From assembly GCA_001805695.1 (NCBI GenBank), contig MHGT01000041.1, positions 1 through 23,765 on the forward strand: 23,765 nt of DNA, written 5' to 3'. Shown one piece after another: positions 7,841 to 14,120 of this stretch (positions within the stretch are counted from its first letter, which is position 1; the number at the start of each line of letters is the position of its first letter). Under the pieces are notes generated by a model, which had not been told where the DNA came from, ran no database searches, and worked only from the letters and a program-made list of their open reading frames with translations. This DNA is from Omnitrophica WOR_2 bacterium RIFCSPHIGHO2_02_FULL_67_20. GTDB lineage: Bacteria; Omnitrophota; Gorgyraeia; Aquiviventales; Aquiviventaceae. Made by a program: the position numbers and the translations under genes.

Positions 7841-7846
7841 CTTTTC

Positions 7847-8692
7847 CTAGGTCCTGAGGGCATCTCGTCGACGCTTCGCGCGGGCAAGCCGGCGGCGCAA
7901 TGAGACCCGGTCGCCCGTCGCCACGGCGCGCCCGAGCCGCTCCAGCTCCCGCGTGAATGCAACGAGTGCGGCCAGGAGCGGCCTGCGGTTGCTGAGGAAG
8001 ATATCGTCCCACAACTCCGGTTCGCTGCGGGCGATGCGGGTCGCGTCGGTGAAGCTGCGGGGGGAGCGCGGCAGCCCGGGCGACACCGAGCCGGCGAGCG
8101 CGTAGGCGATGAGGTGCGGCAGATGGCTGCCGCCGGCGAGCAGCCGGTCGTGCCGGGCCGGGCTCATCGTCACGACCCGCATCCCCAGCCCGGCCCAGAA
8201 GCGCGACACCGCCGCCAGCGCCCGCCGGTCCGTGCGGGCGGTCAGCGTCACCACGCAGAGCGAGCCCTCGAAGAGCCGGGGATCGACCGCATCGAGCCCC
8301 CGCTGCTCGGAGCCGGCGACCGGGTGCGCGCCGACGAACGCGACGCGGCCGGGCAGCCGCCGGTCGAGCGCTCCGACGACGGCGGCCTTGGCGCTGCCCG
8401 TATCGGTGAGCAGGCCGCCGGGGCGCATGAAGCGGGCCAGGCGGAGCGCTTGGGGGACGATCGTGTCCACCGGGGTAGCGAGCACGACGAGGTCCGCGTC
8501 CCGGACCGCGCGCGCCGGGTCGGTCGTGCCCCAGTCGATGGCGCCTCGGCTGCTGGCGCGGCGGATCGTCGCCTCGCGGCGGCTGAGGCCGACGACCTGC
8601 CGCGCGAGGCGGCGGCGGCGGGCCGCCAGTCCGACCGAGCCGCCGATGAGGCCGAGTCCGACAATGGTGACCTGACGAAAGAGTGGCTTCAT
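7847..8692 (-). CDS. tyrA: Prephenate dehydrogenase
   Basis: A 281-residue NAD(P)-dependent dehydrogenase that oxidatively decarboxylates prephenate to 4-hydroxyphenylpyruvate in tyrosine synthesis. The N-terminal Rossmann fold has VTIVGLGLIGGSVGLA (GxGxxG at residues 12-17), then VVLATPVDTI and TDTGSAKAAV. The substrate site has FVGAHPVAGSEQRGLDA, with the catalytic His of the HPxxG motif. The helical C-terminal domain follows (GSHLPHLIAYALA, RSFTDATRIARSEPELWDDIF). There is no ACT or chorismate mutase fusion. The ATG at 8692 is used; the frame upstream of it is heptad repeat. It sits in an aromatic amino-acid run with aroF, hisC, pheA and chorismate mutase. Confidence 0.93.
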   Translation of the reverse strand: MKPLFRQVTIVGLGLIGGSVGLAARRRRLARQVVGLSRREATIRRASSRGAIDWGTTDPARAVRDADLVVLATPVDTIVPQALRLARFMRPGGLLTDTGSAKAAVVGALDRRLPGRVAFVGAHPVAGSEQRGLDAVDPRLFEGSLCVVTLTARTDRRALAAVSRFWAGLGMRVVTMSPARHDRLLAGGSHLPHLIAYALAGSVSPGLPRSPRSFTDATRIARSEPELWDDIFLSNRRPLLAALVAFTRELERLGRAVATGDRVSLRRRLARAKRRRDALRT

Positions 8693-8698
8693 ACCGTC

Positions 8699-8815
8699 GG
8701 TTCGGGGATCAGGGATCGGGGATCGGGGACCAAAACGCACCACATAGCGGTGTCTGTCAGGTTTCTCATCACGCTTTTTGCTCTTGCCCTGAACCCCGAA
8801 CCCCCAACCCTGAAC
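8699..8815. repeat. Inverted GGGGTTC/GGGGATC-type heptad arrays
   Basis: A left arm of GGTTCGGGGATC-like units (8699-8728) faces a right arm of CCCTGAACCCCGAACC-like units (8787-8815), separated by a unique spacer of about 58 bp. The arms are imperfect reverse complements. They lie between the aroF stop (8822-8824) and the tyrA start (8692), touching both genes. Confidence 0.8.
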
Positions 8816-8821
8816 GCTTTC

Positions 8822-9838
8822 TCACACGGACCGGCCGACGGCGCGCGCCACTTTGCGGAGGTCCTTGATCAGCGCGGCGAACTTCTTCGGCAGGAGCGAC
8901 TGCGGCCCGTCGGACAGGGCGACTTCCGGGTTCGGATGCACCTCCACGATGAGGCCGTCCGCTCCGGCGGCTACGGCCGCCTTCGCCATCGGGGCCACGT
9001 AGTCCCACTCGCCGGTCGCGTGGCTGGGATCCACGACGATCGGAAGATGGGAGAGCTTCTTGATGACCGGCACCGCGTTGAGGTCGAGCGTGAAGCGCGT
9101 CGCGGTTTCGAAGGTGCGGATGCCACGCTCGCAGAGGATGACGTTGAAGTTGCCCTGGCTGAGGATGTACTCCGCCGCCAGCAGAAACTCGGCGATCGTC
9201 GCCGAGAACCCCCGCTTGAGGAGCACCGGCTTCTTCGACTGCCCGACTTCCTTCAACAGCTCGAAGTTCTGCATGTTGCGCGCGCCGATCTGGATGATGT
9301 CGGCGTACTGCTCGACCTCTTGGATGTCGCGGGTATCGAGCAGTTCCGTCACGACCCGCATCCCCGTCGCCCGGGCCGCTTCCCGCAGCAGCTTCAACCC
9401 CTCCTCGCCCATCCCCTGGAAGGAGTAGGGGGACGTGCGCGGCTTGAACGCCCCGCCCCGCAGGACCGCCGCTCCGGCCTGCTTGACCGCCCGGGCAATC
9501 TCAAAGAGCATCTCCCGGTTCTCCACTGAGCAGGGGCCGGCCATGACGACCAACTCCTTGCCGCCGATCGCGACCCCGCCGCCCAGGTCGATCACGCTGG
9601 GCTCAGGCTTGAATTCACGCGAGACCAGTTTGTACGGCTTGAGCACCGGTATGACCTTCTCGACGCCGGGGATGACCTCGAGCGGCTGAAGGCGCAGCAC
9701 GTCCTCAGAGCCGATGACGCCGATGATGGTCCGTTCGGTGCCCTTGGACACCATGGGCTTCAGGCCGAGCGCCTTGATCCGCTCCAGCAGGTGGTCGAGC
9801 TGCTTCTTGGTGGCATTTGGTTTGAGTACGATGATCAT
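8822..9838 (-). CDS. aroF: 3-deoxy-7-phosphoheptulonate (DAHP) synthase, type I beta
   Basis: A 338-residue enzyme that condenses phosphoenolpyruvate and erythrose-4-phosphate, the first step of the shikimate pathway. The first ~80 residues (MIIVLKPNATKKQLDHLLER, IIGVIGSEDVL) form the ferredoxin/ACT-like regulatory domain of the Thermotoga-type synthases, which are also 338 residues. The barrel then shows VVMAGPCSVENREM, LRGGAFKPRTSPYSFQGMG, QIGARNMQNFELL, PVLLKRGF and PIVVDPSHATG. I chose the ATG at 9838, which has GGAGG six bases upstream, over a TTG two codons earlier. The N-terminal domain suggests feedback inhibition by tyrosine or phenylalanine, as in the family. It lies between hisC and tyrA. 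Confidence 0.94.
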   Translation of the reverse strand: MIIVLKPNATKKQLDHLLERIKALGLKPMVSKGTERTIIGVIGSEDVLRLQPLEVIPGVEKVIPVLKPYKLVSREFKPEPSVIDLGGGVAIGGKELVVMAGPCSVENREMLFEIARAVKQAGAAVLRGGAFKPRTSPYSFQGMGEEGLKLLREAARATGMRVVTELLDTRDIQEVEQYADIIQIGARNMQNFELLKEVGQSKKPVLLKRGFSATIAEFLLAAEYILSQGNFNVILCERGIRTFETATRFTLDLNAVPVIKKLSHLPIVVDPSHATGEWDYVAPMAKAAVAAGADGLIVEVHPNPEVALSDGPQSLLPKKFAALIKDLRKVARAVGRSV

Positions 9839-9845
9839 CCGCAAC

Positions 9846-9962
9846 CTCCGTTTAGCCCGTTAGGCCGGTTGAGCCGGTTTGGCCCGTTTTGTCCGTCTGG
9901 CCGGCTGATCCCGTTGACTGGCAACGGGCTCAACGGGCTTAACGGGCTCAACGGGCTAAACA
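9846..9962. repeat. Inverted nonamer arrays CCSGTTNNG / NAACGGGCT
   Basis: About six CCCGTTNNG/CCGGTTNNG units (9849-9906) face four NAACGGGCT units (9921-9960). The right-hand array runs into the hisC reading frame and encodes its last residues (Leu-Ala-Arg) and the TGA stop (9948-9950). The left array ends a few bases before the aroF Shine-Dalgarno. Confidence 0.85.
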
Positions 9963-11045
9963 TCTCTTCAACTCTTGGACGAAGCGCTTGTTCTCCGCCA
10001 TCGTGCCCACCGTCACTCGAATGCAACCGGAGAGCTTCCACGCGCTCATTTCGCGCACGATGACCCCACGCGACAGGAGGGCTGCGGCCACCTCGGACGA
10101 GCGCGGCCCGAGCTGGATCAGGATGAAGTTCGTAACACTCGGCACGTGGCGCAGCTTCAGGGCGTCGAGCTCTTTCACGAGGTCCCGCCGGCCCTCCCGC
10201 ACGAGCCGGCGCGTCCGCGCCAGGAACGCTGTGTCCGTCAGCGCCGCGGCCGCGGCCGCCTGCGCGAGGCTGTTCACGTTGAAGGGCTCGCGCACCGCGT
10301 TCATCGCGGCGGCCAGCGCGGGCTGGGCCACGCCGTAGCCGATGCGCAGCCCCGCCAGTCCGTACGCCTTGGAGAAGGTCCGGGTGACGATGATGGGCCG
10401 GTCCTTCACATACGGCAGCGTCTGCGGATAGTCGGCCGCGTCCACGAACTCGTAATACGCCTCGTCCAGGAAGACGACCGTCTCCGGCCCCAGACCCCGC
10501 AGGAACGCGCCCAGCTCGCGCTTCGTCACGTAGGTCCCCGTGGGGTTGTCCGGGTTGGCGATGAAGATGAGCTTGGTGTGCGGGCTTGCCGCAGCAGCCA
10601 TCGCCGGCAGGTCGTAGCGGTAGTCTTTGAGCGGCACCACCGTCACAGCGGCGCCGCAGGCGCGCGCCTGCTGCTCGTAGATGAGGAAGGTCGGCGAGGC
10701 GACCACGACCGCGTCCCCCGGGTCGACGAACGCCCGCAGGGCGAGCACGATGAGCTCGTCCGACCCGTTGCCGAAGACGAGCGAGTCCGGCTCCACCGTC
10801 AGCGCCTTCGCCAAACGCGCGCGCAGGTCTCGGCAGGTGGAGTCCGGATACCGGTGCAGGCCGGACGCCGCGCGGCGGAGTGCTGCCAGCGCCTTGGGCG
10901 AGGGGCCGAGCGCGTTCTCGTTGGACGCCAGCTTGATCACCGAGGAGAGCTTGAACTGCCGCTGCACCTCCTCGATGGGCTTGCCTGGCGTGTAGGTTGT
11001 CAGGCCGCGGATCACCGTCCGCGCCCGCGAGTCAATCAGTGCCAT
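9948..11045 (-). CDS. hisC: Histidinol-phosphate / aromatic aminotransferase, HisC type
   Basis: A 365-residue fold-type I PLP aminotransferase. Diagnostic segments are IKLASNENALGPSPKAL (substrate end), YPDS, FGNGSDELI (PLP phosphate binding), ANPDNPTG around residues 164-170, FLDEAYYEF with Asp194, and TRTFSKAYGLAGLRIGYG with the Schiff-base lysine at residue 226. The C-terminal segment holds GCIRVTVGTMAENKRFVQEL, with the carboxylate-binding Arg. The gene lies in an aromatic amino-acid block rather than a his operon, so it probably transaminates prephenate, phenylpyruvate or hydroxyphenylpyruvate as well as, or instead of, histidinol phosphate. No clear Shine-Dalgarno precedes the ATG at 11045. 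The final codons and stop fall inside the repeat array. Confidence 0.9.
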   Translation of the reverse strand: MALIDSRARTVIRGLTTYTPGKPIEEVQRQFKLSSVIKLASNENALGPSPKALAALRRAASGLHRYPDSTCRDLRARLAKALTVEPDSLVFGNGSDELIVLALRAFVDPGDAVVVASPTFLIYEQQARACGAAVTVVPLKDYRYDLPAMAAAASPHTKLIFIANPDNPTGTYVTKRELGAFLRGLGPETVVFLDEAYYEFVDAADYPQTLPYVKDRPIIVTRTFSKAYGLAGLRIGYGVAQPALAAAMNAVREPFNVNSLAQAAAAAALTDTAFLARTRRLVREGRRDLVKELDALKLRHVPSVTNFILIQLGPRSSEVAAALLSRGVIVREMSAWKLSGCIRVTVGTMAENKRFVQELKRCLAR

Positions 11046-11287
11046 GTTCGATCACGTGTCCAGCATGGCCGTGGTCCGGATACTGCGGATGCCGGTCGCG
11101 GGTCCTGCCGCTGCGCCACCCATGTTTGTCCTCCCCGCCAAAGAACGTTGGCGGGTCCGGGCAAACATGGGGCCCGGCTCCCCCGGCCCGCCCACCACAG
11201 CGCAGTTGGCCGGGGCGGGCGCGTCACCCACCGCGCCGCCCGTGGAGATCCGGCTCGCTCGCGCGCCGTGCTTCTCGCTCATACGCT
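11046..11287. other. 242-bp gap between pheA and hisC, structured, no supported gene
   Basis: This is the longest gap in the aromatic block and the only one there without short tandem repeats. It holds the nested hairpin at 11119-11171 and a very GC-rich stretch (about 11171-11240). A 76-codon frame (11282 to 11052) exists, but it has no Shine-Dalgarno, no recognisable domain and an Ala/Gly/Arg-rich composition expected by chance at this GC content. Confidence 0.5.
11119..11171. repeat. Nested hairpin with GGCGGGGAGGA motif
   Basis: An outer 10-bp perfect stem (11119-11128 with 11162-11171) encloses an inner 8-bp stem (11134-11141 with 11148-11155) and a 6-base loop. On the minus strand the inner stem is followed directly by GAGGA, giving GGCGGGGAGGA. 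The same motif follows a hairpin at 14029-14052. This is a stem-loop form often seen at IS200/IS605 right ends, but no transposase is present here. Confidence 0.6.
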
Positions 11288-12139
11288 TTAACGAGCGACG
11301 GGATAGGAACCCAGCACGCGCAGCAGCGAGGTCGAGCGCCGTAGCGCGACCAGCGCCCGCCTGACCCGCGGCTCGGACTCGTGGCCTTCGATGTCCACGA
11401 AGAAGAGGTACTCCCAGGCCTTGCGCTTGGACGGCCGCGACTCGATCTTCGTCATGTTGATGCGTTCCCGCTTGAACGCCAGCAGTGCCTCGTGAAGCGC
11501 CCCGGGCTTATCCTTCACGCCGAAAAGAATGGAAGTCTTATTGCTCGGGCCTCTTTTCGGGTTTCCCAATCCAATGATGAGGAAGCGGGTCTTATTTTCG
11601 CGCCGATCAGGAATAGGAACCGCCTTAAGCCGATACTGGAGAGCCAGCTCTTCCCTTCCGATCGCCGCATAATCTTTCATCATGATAGAGCCAATTGACC
11701 CACTCATATTCTTGGAGAATAAACGACCGACCGCTTCAGCGGTTGAGTTGGTTTCCAACCGCGGCGCCCGTGGAACATGTCTATCCAGCCACTCGCGACA
11801 CTGAGCAAGAGCTTGGGGGTGCGAGTAAACTCGGCGTACGTCAGTTGTCTTGACGCCCCGATGCACAATGAGACAGTGATGAATTTGCTGCTCGCGTTCC
11901 CCGTGAATCTTCACTGGTGTATCCACGAAGTCAATGAACCGATCCAAGGTATGGGTCACCGCACCTTCCAGCGAATTTTCAATCGGGACAACTCCATAAT
12001 CAACCTTTCTGCGCTCCACGGAGTGAAACACGTCTTCAATGGTCGGTGCATGGACATATTTGCACCGCTGCCCGAACCGCTTTTGCGCGGCGGCGTGGGT
12101 GTTGGTGTGCTCAGGACCAAGGTACGCAATTGTCAGCAT
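11288..12139 (-). CDS. pheA: Prephenate dehydratase with C-terminal ACT domain
   Basis: A 283-residue enzyme converting prephenate to phenylpyruvate. It begins MLTIAYLGPEHTNTHAA (family GPEGTFTHxA, with HTN replacing GTF), then VDYGVVPIENSLEGAVTHTLD, VYSHPQALAQCREWL, TNSTAEAVGRL, AAIGREELALQY and the catalytic NKTRFLIIG. The C-terminal ~85 residues are an ACT domain with KPGALHEAL and KIESRPSKRKAWEY, the phenylalanine-binding GAL and ESRP motifs, so feedback inhibition by Phe is expected. The ATG at 12139 has AGAGGAA close upstream. Chorismate mutase, usually fused in front, is a separate gene here. The catalytic-domain DNA (about 11520-12140) is about 45-50% GC in the lines I counted, against about 58% in the ACT-domain DNA and 73% in hisC, suggesting a mosaic gene. 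Confidence 0.92.
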   Translation of the reverse strand: MLTIAYLGPEHTNTHAAAQKRFGQRCKYVHAPTIEDVFHSVERRKVDYGVVPIENSLEGAVTHTLDRFIDFVDTPVKIHGEREQQIHHCLIVHRGVKTTDVRRVYSHPQALAQCREWLDRHVPRAPRLETNSTAEAVGRLFSKNMSGSIGSIMMKDYAAIGREELALQYRLKAVPIPDRRENKTRFLIIGLGNPKRGPSNKTSILFGVKDKPGALHEALLAFKRERINMTKIESRPSKRKAWEYLFFVDIEGHESEPRVRRALVALRRSTSLLRVLGSYPVAR

Positions 12140-12158
12140 TGATTCCTCTGTGGGGACG

Positions 12159-12245
12159 GTGCCAGGCACTTTTCCTGCTTCAAAAAGTACCAGGCACTTC
12201 TTGAAGAGCTTACTGCCGACTGCCTTCTGCCTACTGCCTACTGCC
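12159..12245. repeat. GTNCCAGGCAC direct repeats plus CTGCCTA heptads splitting chorismate mutase from pheA
   Basis: GTGCCAGGCAC (12159-12169, a palindromic sequence) recurs as GTACCAGGCAC (12187-12197), each followed by a T-rich stretch. About five CTGCCTA-like heptads then run from 12212 to 12245. The TAG stop of the chorismate mutase gene (12238-12240) lies inside the heptads. GTGCCTGGCAC-type palindromes are common in REP-like intergenic elements of environmental genomes. Confidence 0.7.
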
Positions 12246-12534
12246 GCCTGGTCTTCCGGCGCTTCCCGTCGCGCTCGCGGCGGCGGCACTGGGTCAGGAT
12301 CGTCTGGAAGATTTTGCGGACCGCACGCGCGGAGAGCGGCCCGCCGTTGGCCGAGGCGACGTGGCGCAGGACAAACATCTCGCGGCGCGGGTCGAAGACC
12401 GGCCATTTCTTTCGACGCTTGATGCGGCCGATCTCAAGAGCCAGGCGGGCCCGCGCATTGAGGAGCCGCAGCAACTGCTCGTCGAGCCGGTCGATGCGGC
12501 GGCGAACAGCGGCGAGTCTGCGGTTATTGCTCAT
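12238..12534 (-). CDS. Chorismate mutase, AroQ class, stand-alone
   Basis: A 98-residue all-helical chorismate mutase that rearranges chorismate to prephenate. The active-site residues of the E. coli P-protein domain fall at identical positions: Arg11, Arg28, Lys39, Asp48, Arg51 and Glu52 (AAVRRRIDRLDEQLLRLLN, ALEIGRIKRRKK, VFDPRREMF). The later GPLSARAVRKIFQTIL helix also matches. The ATG at 12534 overlaps the scpB stop by 11 bp. The usual next step in P-proteins is a short linker straight into prephenate dehydratase; here the frame runs into CTGCCTA repeats, meets TAG, and dehydratase starts 98 bp later in another frame. It looks like a fissioned pheA whose two halves remain adjacent and probably co-transcribed. 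Confidence 0.9.
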   Translation of the reverse strand: MSNNRRLAAVRRRIDRLDEQLLRLLNARARLALEIGRIKRRKKWPVFDPRREMFVLRHVASANGGPLSARAVRKIFQTILTQCRRRERDGKRRKTRRQ

Positions 12535-13150
12535 GGAACCCGACCGATGCTGCCTGCGACGCTCCTGGCTCAGCCGGAGACGCGGGCTCCTGCGGGCCGG
12601 CGGACTCGGCGGGCGCGGCCACCGGCTCCTGGATCGACGGCAACGCCATCGGGGGGAGGGCTTCCAGCGACTTGAGCCCGAAATGGCGCAGAAATTCGGC
12701 CGTCGTGCCGTAGAGGAACGGCCGGCCGGGGCTGTCCTTGCGGCCGGCGATGCGAACGAACCGCCGCTCGACGAGCGTGTCGAGCGAGGCGGTGACGTCC
12801 ACCCCGCGGACCGCTTCGACCTCCGCCTTCGTGACGGGCTGGCGGTAGGCGATGATGGCGAGCGTCTCCAGCGCCGCGGCGCTGACGGCATCGGGCTTCG
12901 GGCTCTGGAGCGCGCGCTTCACCCACGGGGCAAGCTGCTGGTCGGTGACGATCTGGTAGCCGCCGGCGATCTCCTGGATGCGGAAGGCCCGGCCGCCCGC
13001 TTCATACTCGCCGTTGAGCGTCTGGACCAGCGCGCGGACTTTGACCGGCTCCAGGTCCGGCACGACCTCGGTGATCCGCTTCAGCGGGAGCGGCTGGCCG
13101 AAGACAAACAGAAGCGCTTCAATAATCCGTTTCGCTTGTTGGTCATCCAT
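12524..13150 (-). CDS. scpB: Segregation and condensation protein B
   Basis: A 208-residue partner of the SMC-ScpA complex, which organises and segregates the chromosome. Two winged-helix domains are visible: the first from KRIIEALLFVFGQPLPLKRI to YQIVTDQQLAPWVKRAL, the second with AALETLAIIAYRQPVTKAEVEAVRGVD and LVERRFVRIAGRKDSPGRPFLYGTT (shown in part), the most conserved ScpB stretch. The C-terminal ~45 residues are Ala/Pro/Glu-rich and variable, as usual. The ATG at 13150 overlaps the scpA 3' end by 8 bp, and the ScpB stop overlaps the chorismate mutase start by 11 bp, so the three genes are translationally coupled. Confidence 0.93.
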   Translation of the reverse strand: MDDQQAKRIIEALLFVFGQPLPLKRITEVVPDLEPVKVRALVQTLNGEYEAGGRAFRIQEIAGGYQIVTDQQLAPWVKRALQSPKPDAVSAAALETLAIIAYRQPVTKAEVEAVRGVDVTASLDTLVERRFVRIAGRKDSPGRPFLYGTTAEFLRHFGLKSLEALPPMALPSIQEPVAAPAESAGPQEPASPAEPGASQAASVGFHEQ

Positions 13151-13892
13151 CGCGATGGCTCACGATAAAAATATCGCCGAACTCCCACTCCTGGATCGCG
13201 CGGGCCAGGCGCTGGCGCATCAGCTCCAGGAGCGCCAGGAACGTCACGACCAGCTCCAGTTTGTCCTGCTGCGGCGTGAAGAGATCGAGGAACCGCACCT
13301 GGCGCTTCACCGTCAGCACCATTTTCAGTTCCTGGAGTTTGGCTTCGACGGTCCACGGCTCGACCTGGACCTCGTAGACCGAGGCAGTGGCCCGCTCGAG
13401 CACCTTCGCGAAGGCGCTCATGAGGTCGGTGATGCCGACCTCGACGGGCTCGCCGGCGGAGGCCGCCTCCGCGCCCTCCAGCACTACCTCGCCCGGGGCG
13501 CGCGTGAAGTGCTCGTGCTGGAGCGCGTGGAGCTGGGCGAGCAGCTGGGCGACGGTCTTGAACTGTTCGTACTCCTTGAGGCGGCGCTCCAGCTCTTCCA
13601 GGCTGATCGGCACTTCCTCGTCCTCCTCGGGTGCCGCCGGGCGCGGCAGCAGGCCGCGCGCCTTGAGGGCGACGAGGTTGCCCAAGAGCGGCAGCGGCTC
13701 CGACAGCTGATTGAGGTCGGCGCCCGCCTGCGCCTCCCCCCTCGCCAGCGGGGCGGCCTTCACCTGCTGGAGGTACGACTGCGTCAGCTCGAAGAGCTTG
13801 ACGAGGAAGATGTCCACCAGATTGAGCCTCGCCAGCTCCACGAGGAGCGGAAGCGGTCCTTCGTACAAGTCGGCTTCGACGTCGTATCGCAT
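13143..13892 (-). CDS. scpA: Segregation and condensation protein A (kleisin)
   Basis: A 249-residue kleisin that bridges the SMC heads. The N-terminus reads EADLYEGPLPLLVELARLNLVDIFLVKLFELTQSYL, the typical ScpA start (quoted in part) in which the family has 'FEGPLDLLLxLI'. The middle is charged (RPAAPEEDEEVPISLEELERRLKEY in part), and the C-terminal winged helix ends LLELMRQRLARAIQEWEFGDIFI. The ATG at 13892 follows immediately after a CCCGTTNNG repeat array with no Shine-Dalgarno, so initiation may be weak or depend on upstream translation. scpB follows with an 8-bp overlap. Confidence 0.93.
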   Translation of the reverse strand: MRYDVEADLYEGPLPLLVELARLNLVDIFLVKLFELTQSYLQQVKAAPLARGEAQAGADLNQLSEPLPLLGNLVALKARGLLPRPAAPEEDEEVPISLEELERRLKEYEQFKTVAQLLAQLHALQHEHFTRAPGEVVLEGAEAASAGEPVEVGITDLMSAFAKVLERATASVYEVQVEPWTVEAKLQELKMVLTVKRQVRFLDLFTPQQDKLELVVTFLALLELMRQRLARAIQEWEFGDIFIVSHRDG

Positions 13893-13893
13893 T

Positions 13894-14120
13894 CCGTTAG
13901 CCCGTTGGCCCGTGGAGCCCGTTTTGCCCGTTAGGCCGGTTTAGCCCGTTTTGTCCGTTCGGGTGAACCCCGTACCACGGCCTAACGGCCGTGGCCTCTG
14001 GAACGACCCTTCGGGACGACCACGCCATTCCTCCCCGCCCTGACGGGCGGGGCGTCCACCGTGGTACGGGGTGAACGGGCCAACGGGCACAACGGGCATA
14101 ACGGGCTTAACCGGCTAAAC
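13894..14120. repeat. Inverted nonamer arrays flanking a structured insert, scpA-trpS gap
   Basis: About eight CCCGTTNNG-type units (13894-13962) face AACGGGCNN-type units (14073-14120). Between them lies the structured element at 13963-14078. The right array runs into trpS and supplies its last residues (GLAG) and TAA stop (14107-14109); the left array touches the scpA start codon. Confidence 0.85.
13963..14078 (-). mobile_element. Structured ~110-bp insert, possible IS200/IS605 right-end or PATE-like remnant
   Basis: A 14-bp perfect inverted repeat (13967-13980 with 14059-14072) bounds the unit. Inside lie an 8-bp stem with a 4-base loop (13975-13982 with 13987-13994), a CCCTTCGGG hairpin (around 14008-14016), and a GC hairpin (about 14033-14052). 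The GC hairpin reads on the minus strand CCCGCC...GGGCGGGGAGGAAT, a form familiar from the end of IS200/IS605 tnpB genes. The left arm can pair with two alternative partners. No transposase frame is present. Confidence 0.45.

Noticed and set aside
4878..7857. Long plus-strand frames (4878-6512 and 5923-7857) opposite rpsA, plsC and cmk
   Set aside because: They are pure antisense shadows of conserved genes, and low-complexity (Val/Asp/His-rich or Arg/Ser-rich) with no recognisable motif.
7741..7962. Upstream extension of cmk through the heptad array
   Set aside because: The added residues are repeat translation and an out-of-frame part of tyrA. The family N-terminus starts at the GTG at 7740.
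9846..9962. CRISPR array
   Set aside because: The units are 7-9 bp with no spacers and no cas genes nearby, so these are short tandem repeats.
11052..11282. Possible 76-residue gene between pheA and hisC
   Set aside because: There is no Shine-Dalgarno or domain, it overlaps a strong hairpin, and its composition is that expected by chance at this GC content.
12140..12406. Upstream extension of pheA to a start near 12406
   Set aside because: The extra residues are an out-of-frame reading of the chorismate mutase gene and of the repeats. The conserved dehydratase N-terminus begins at 12139 with a good ribosome binding site.
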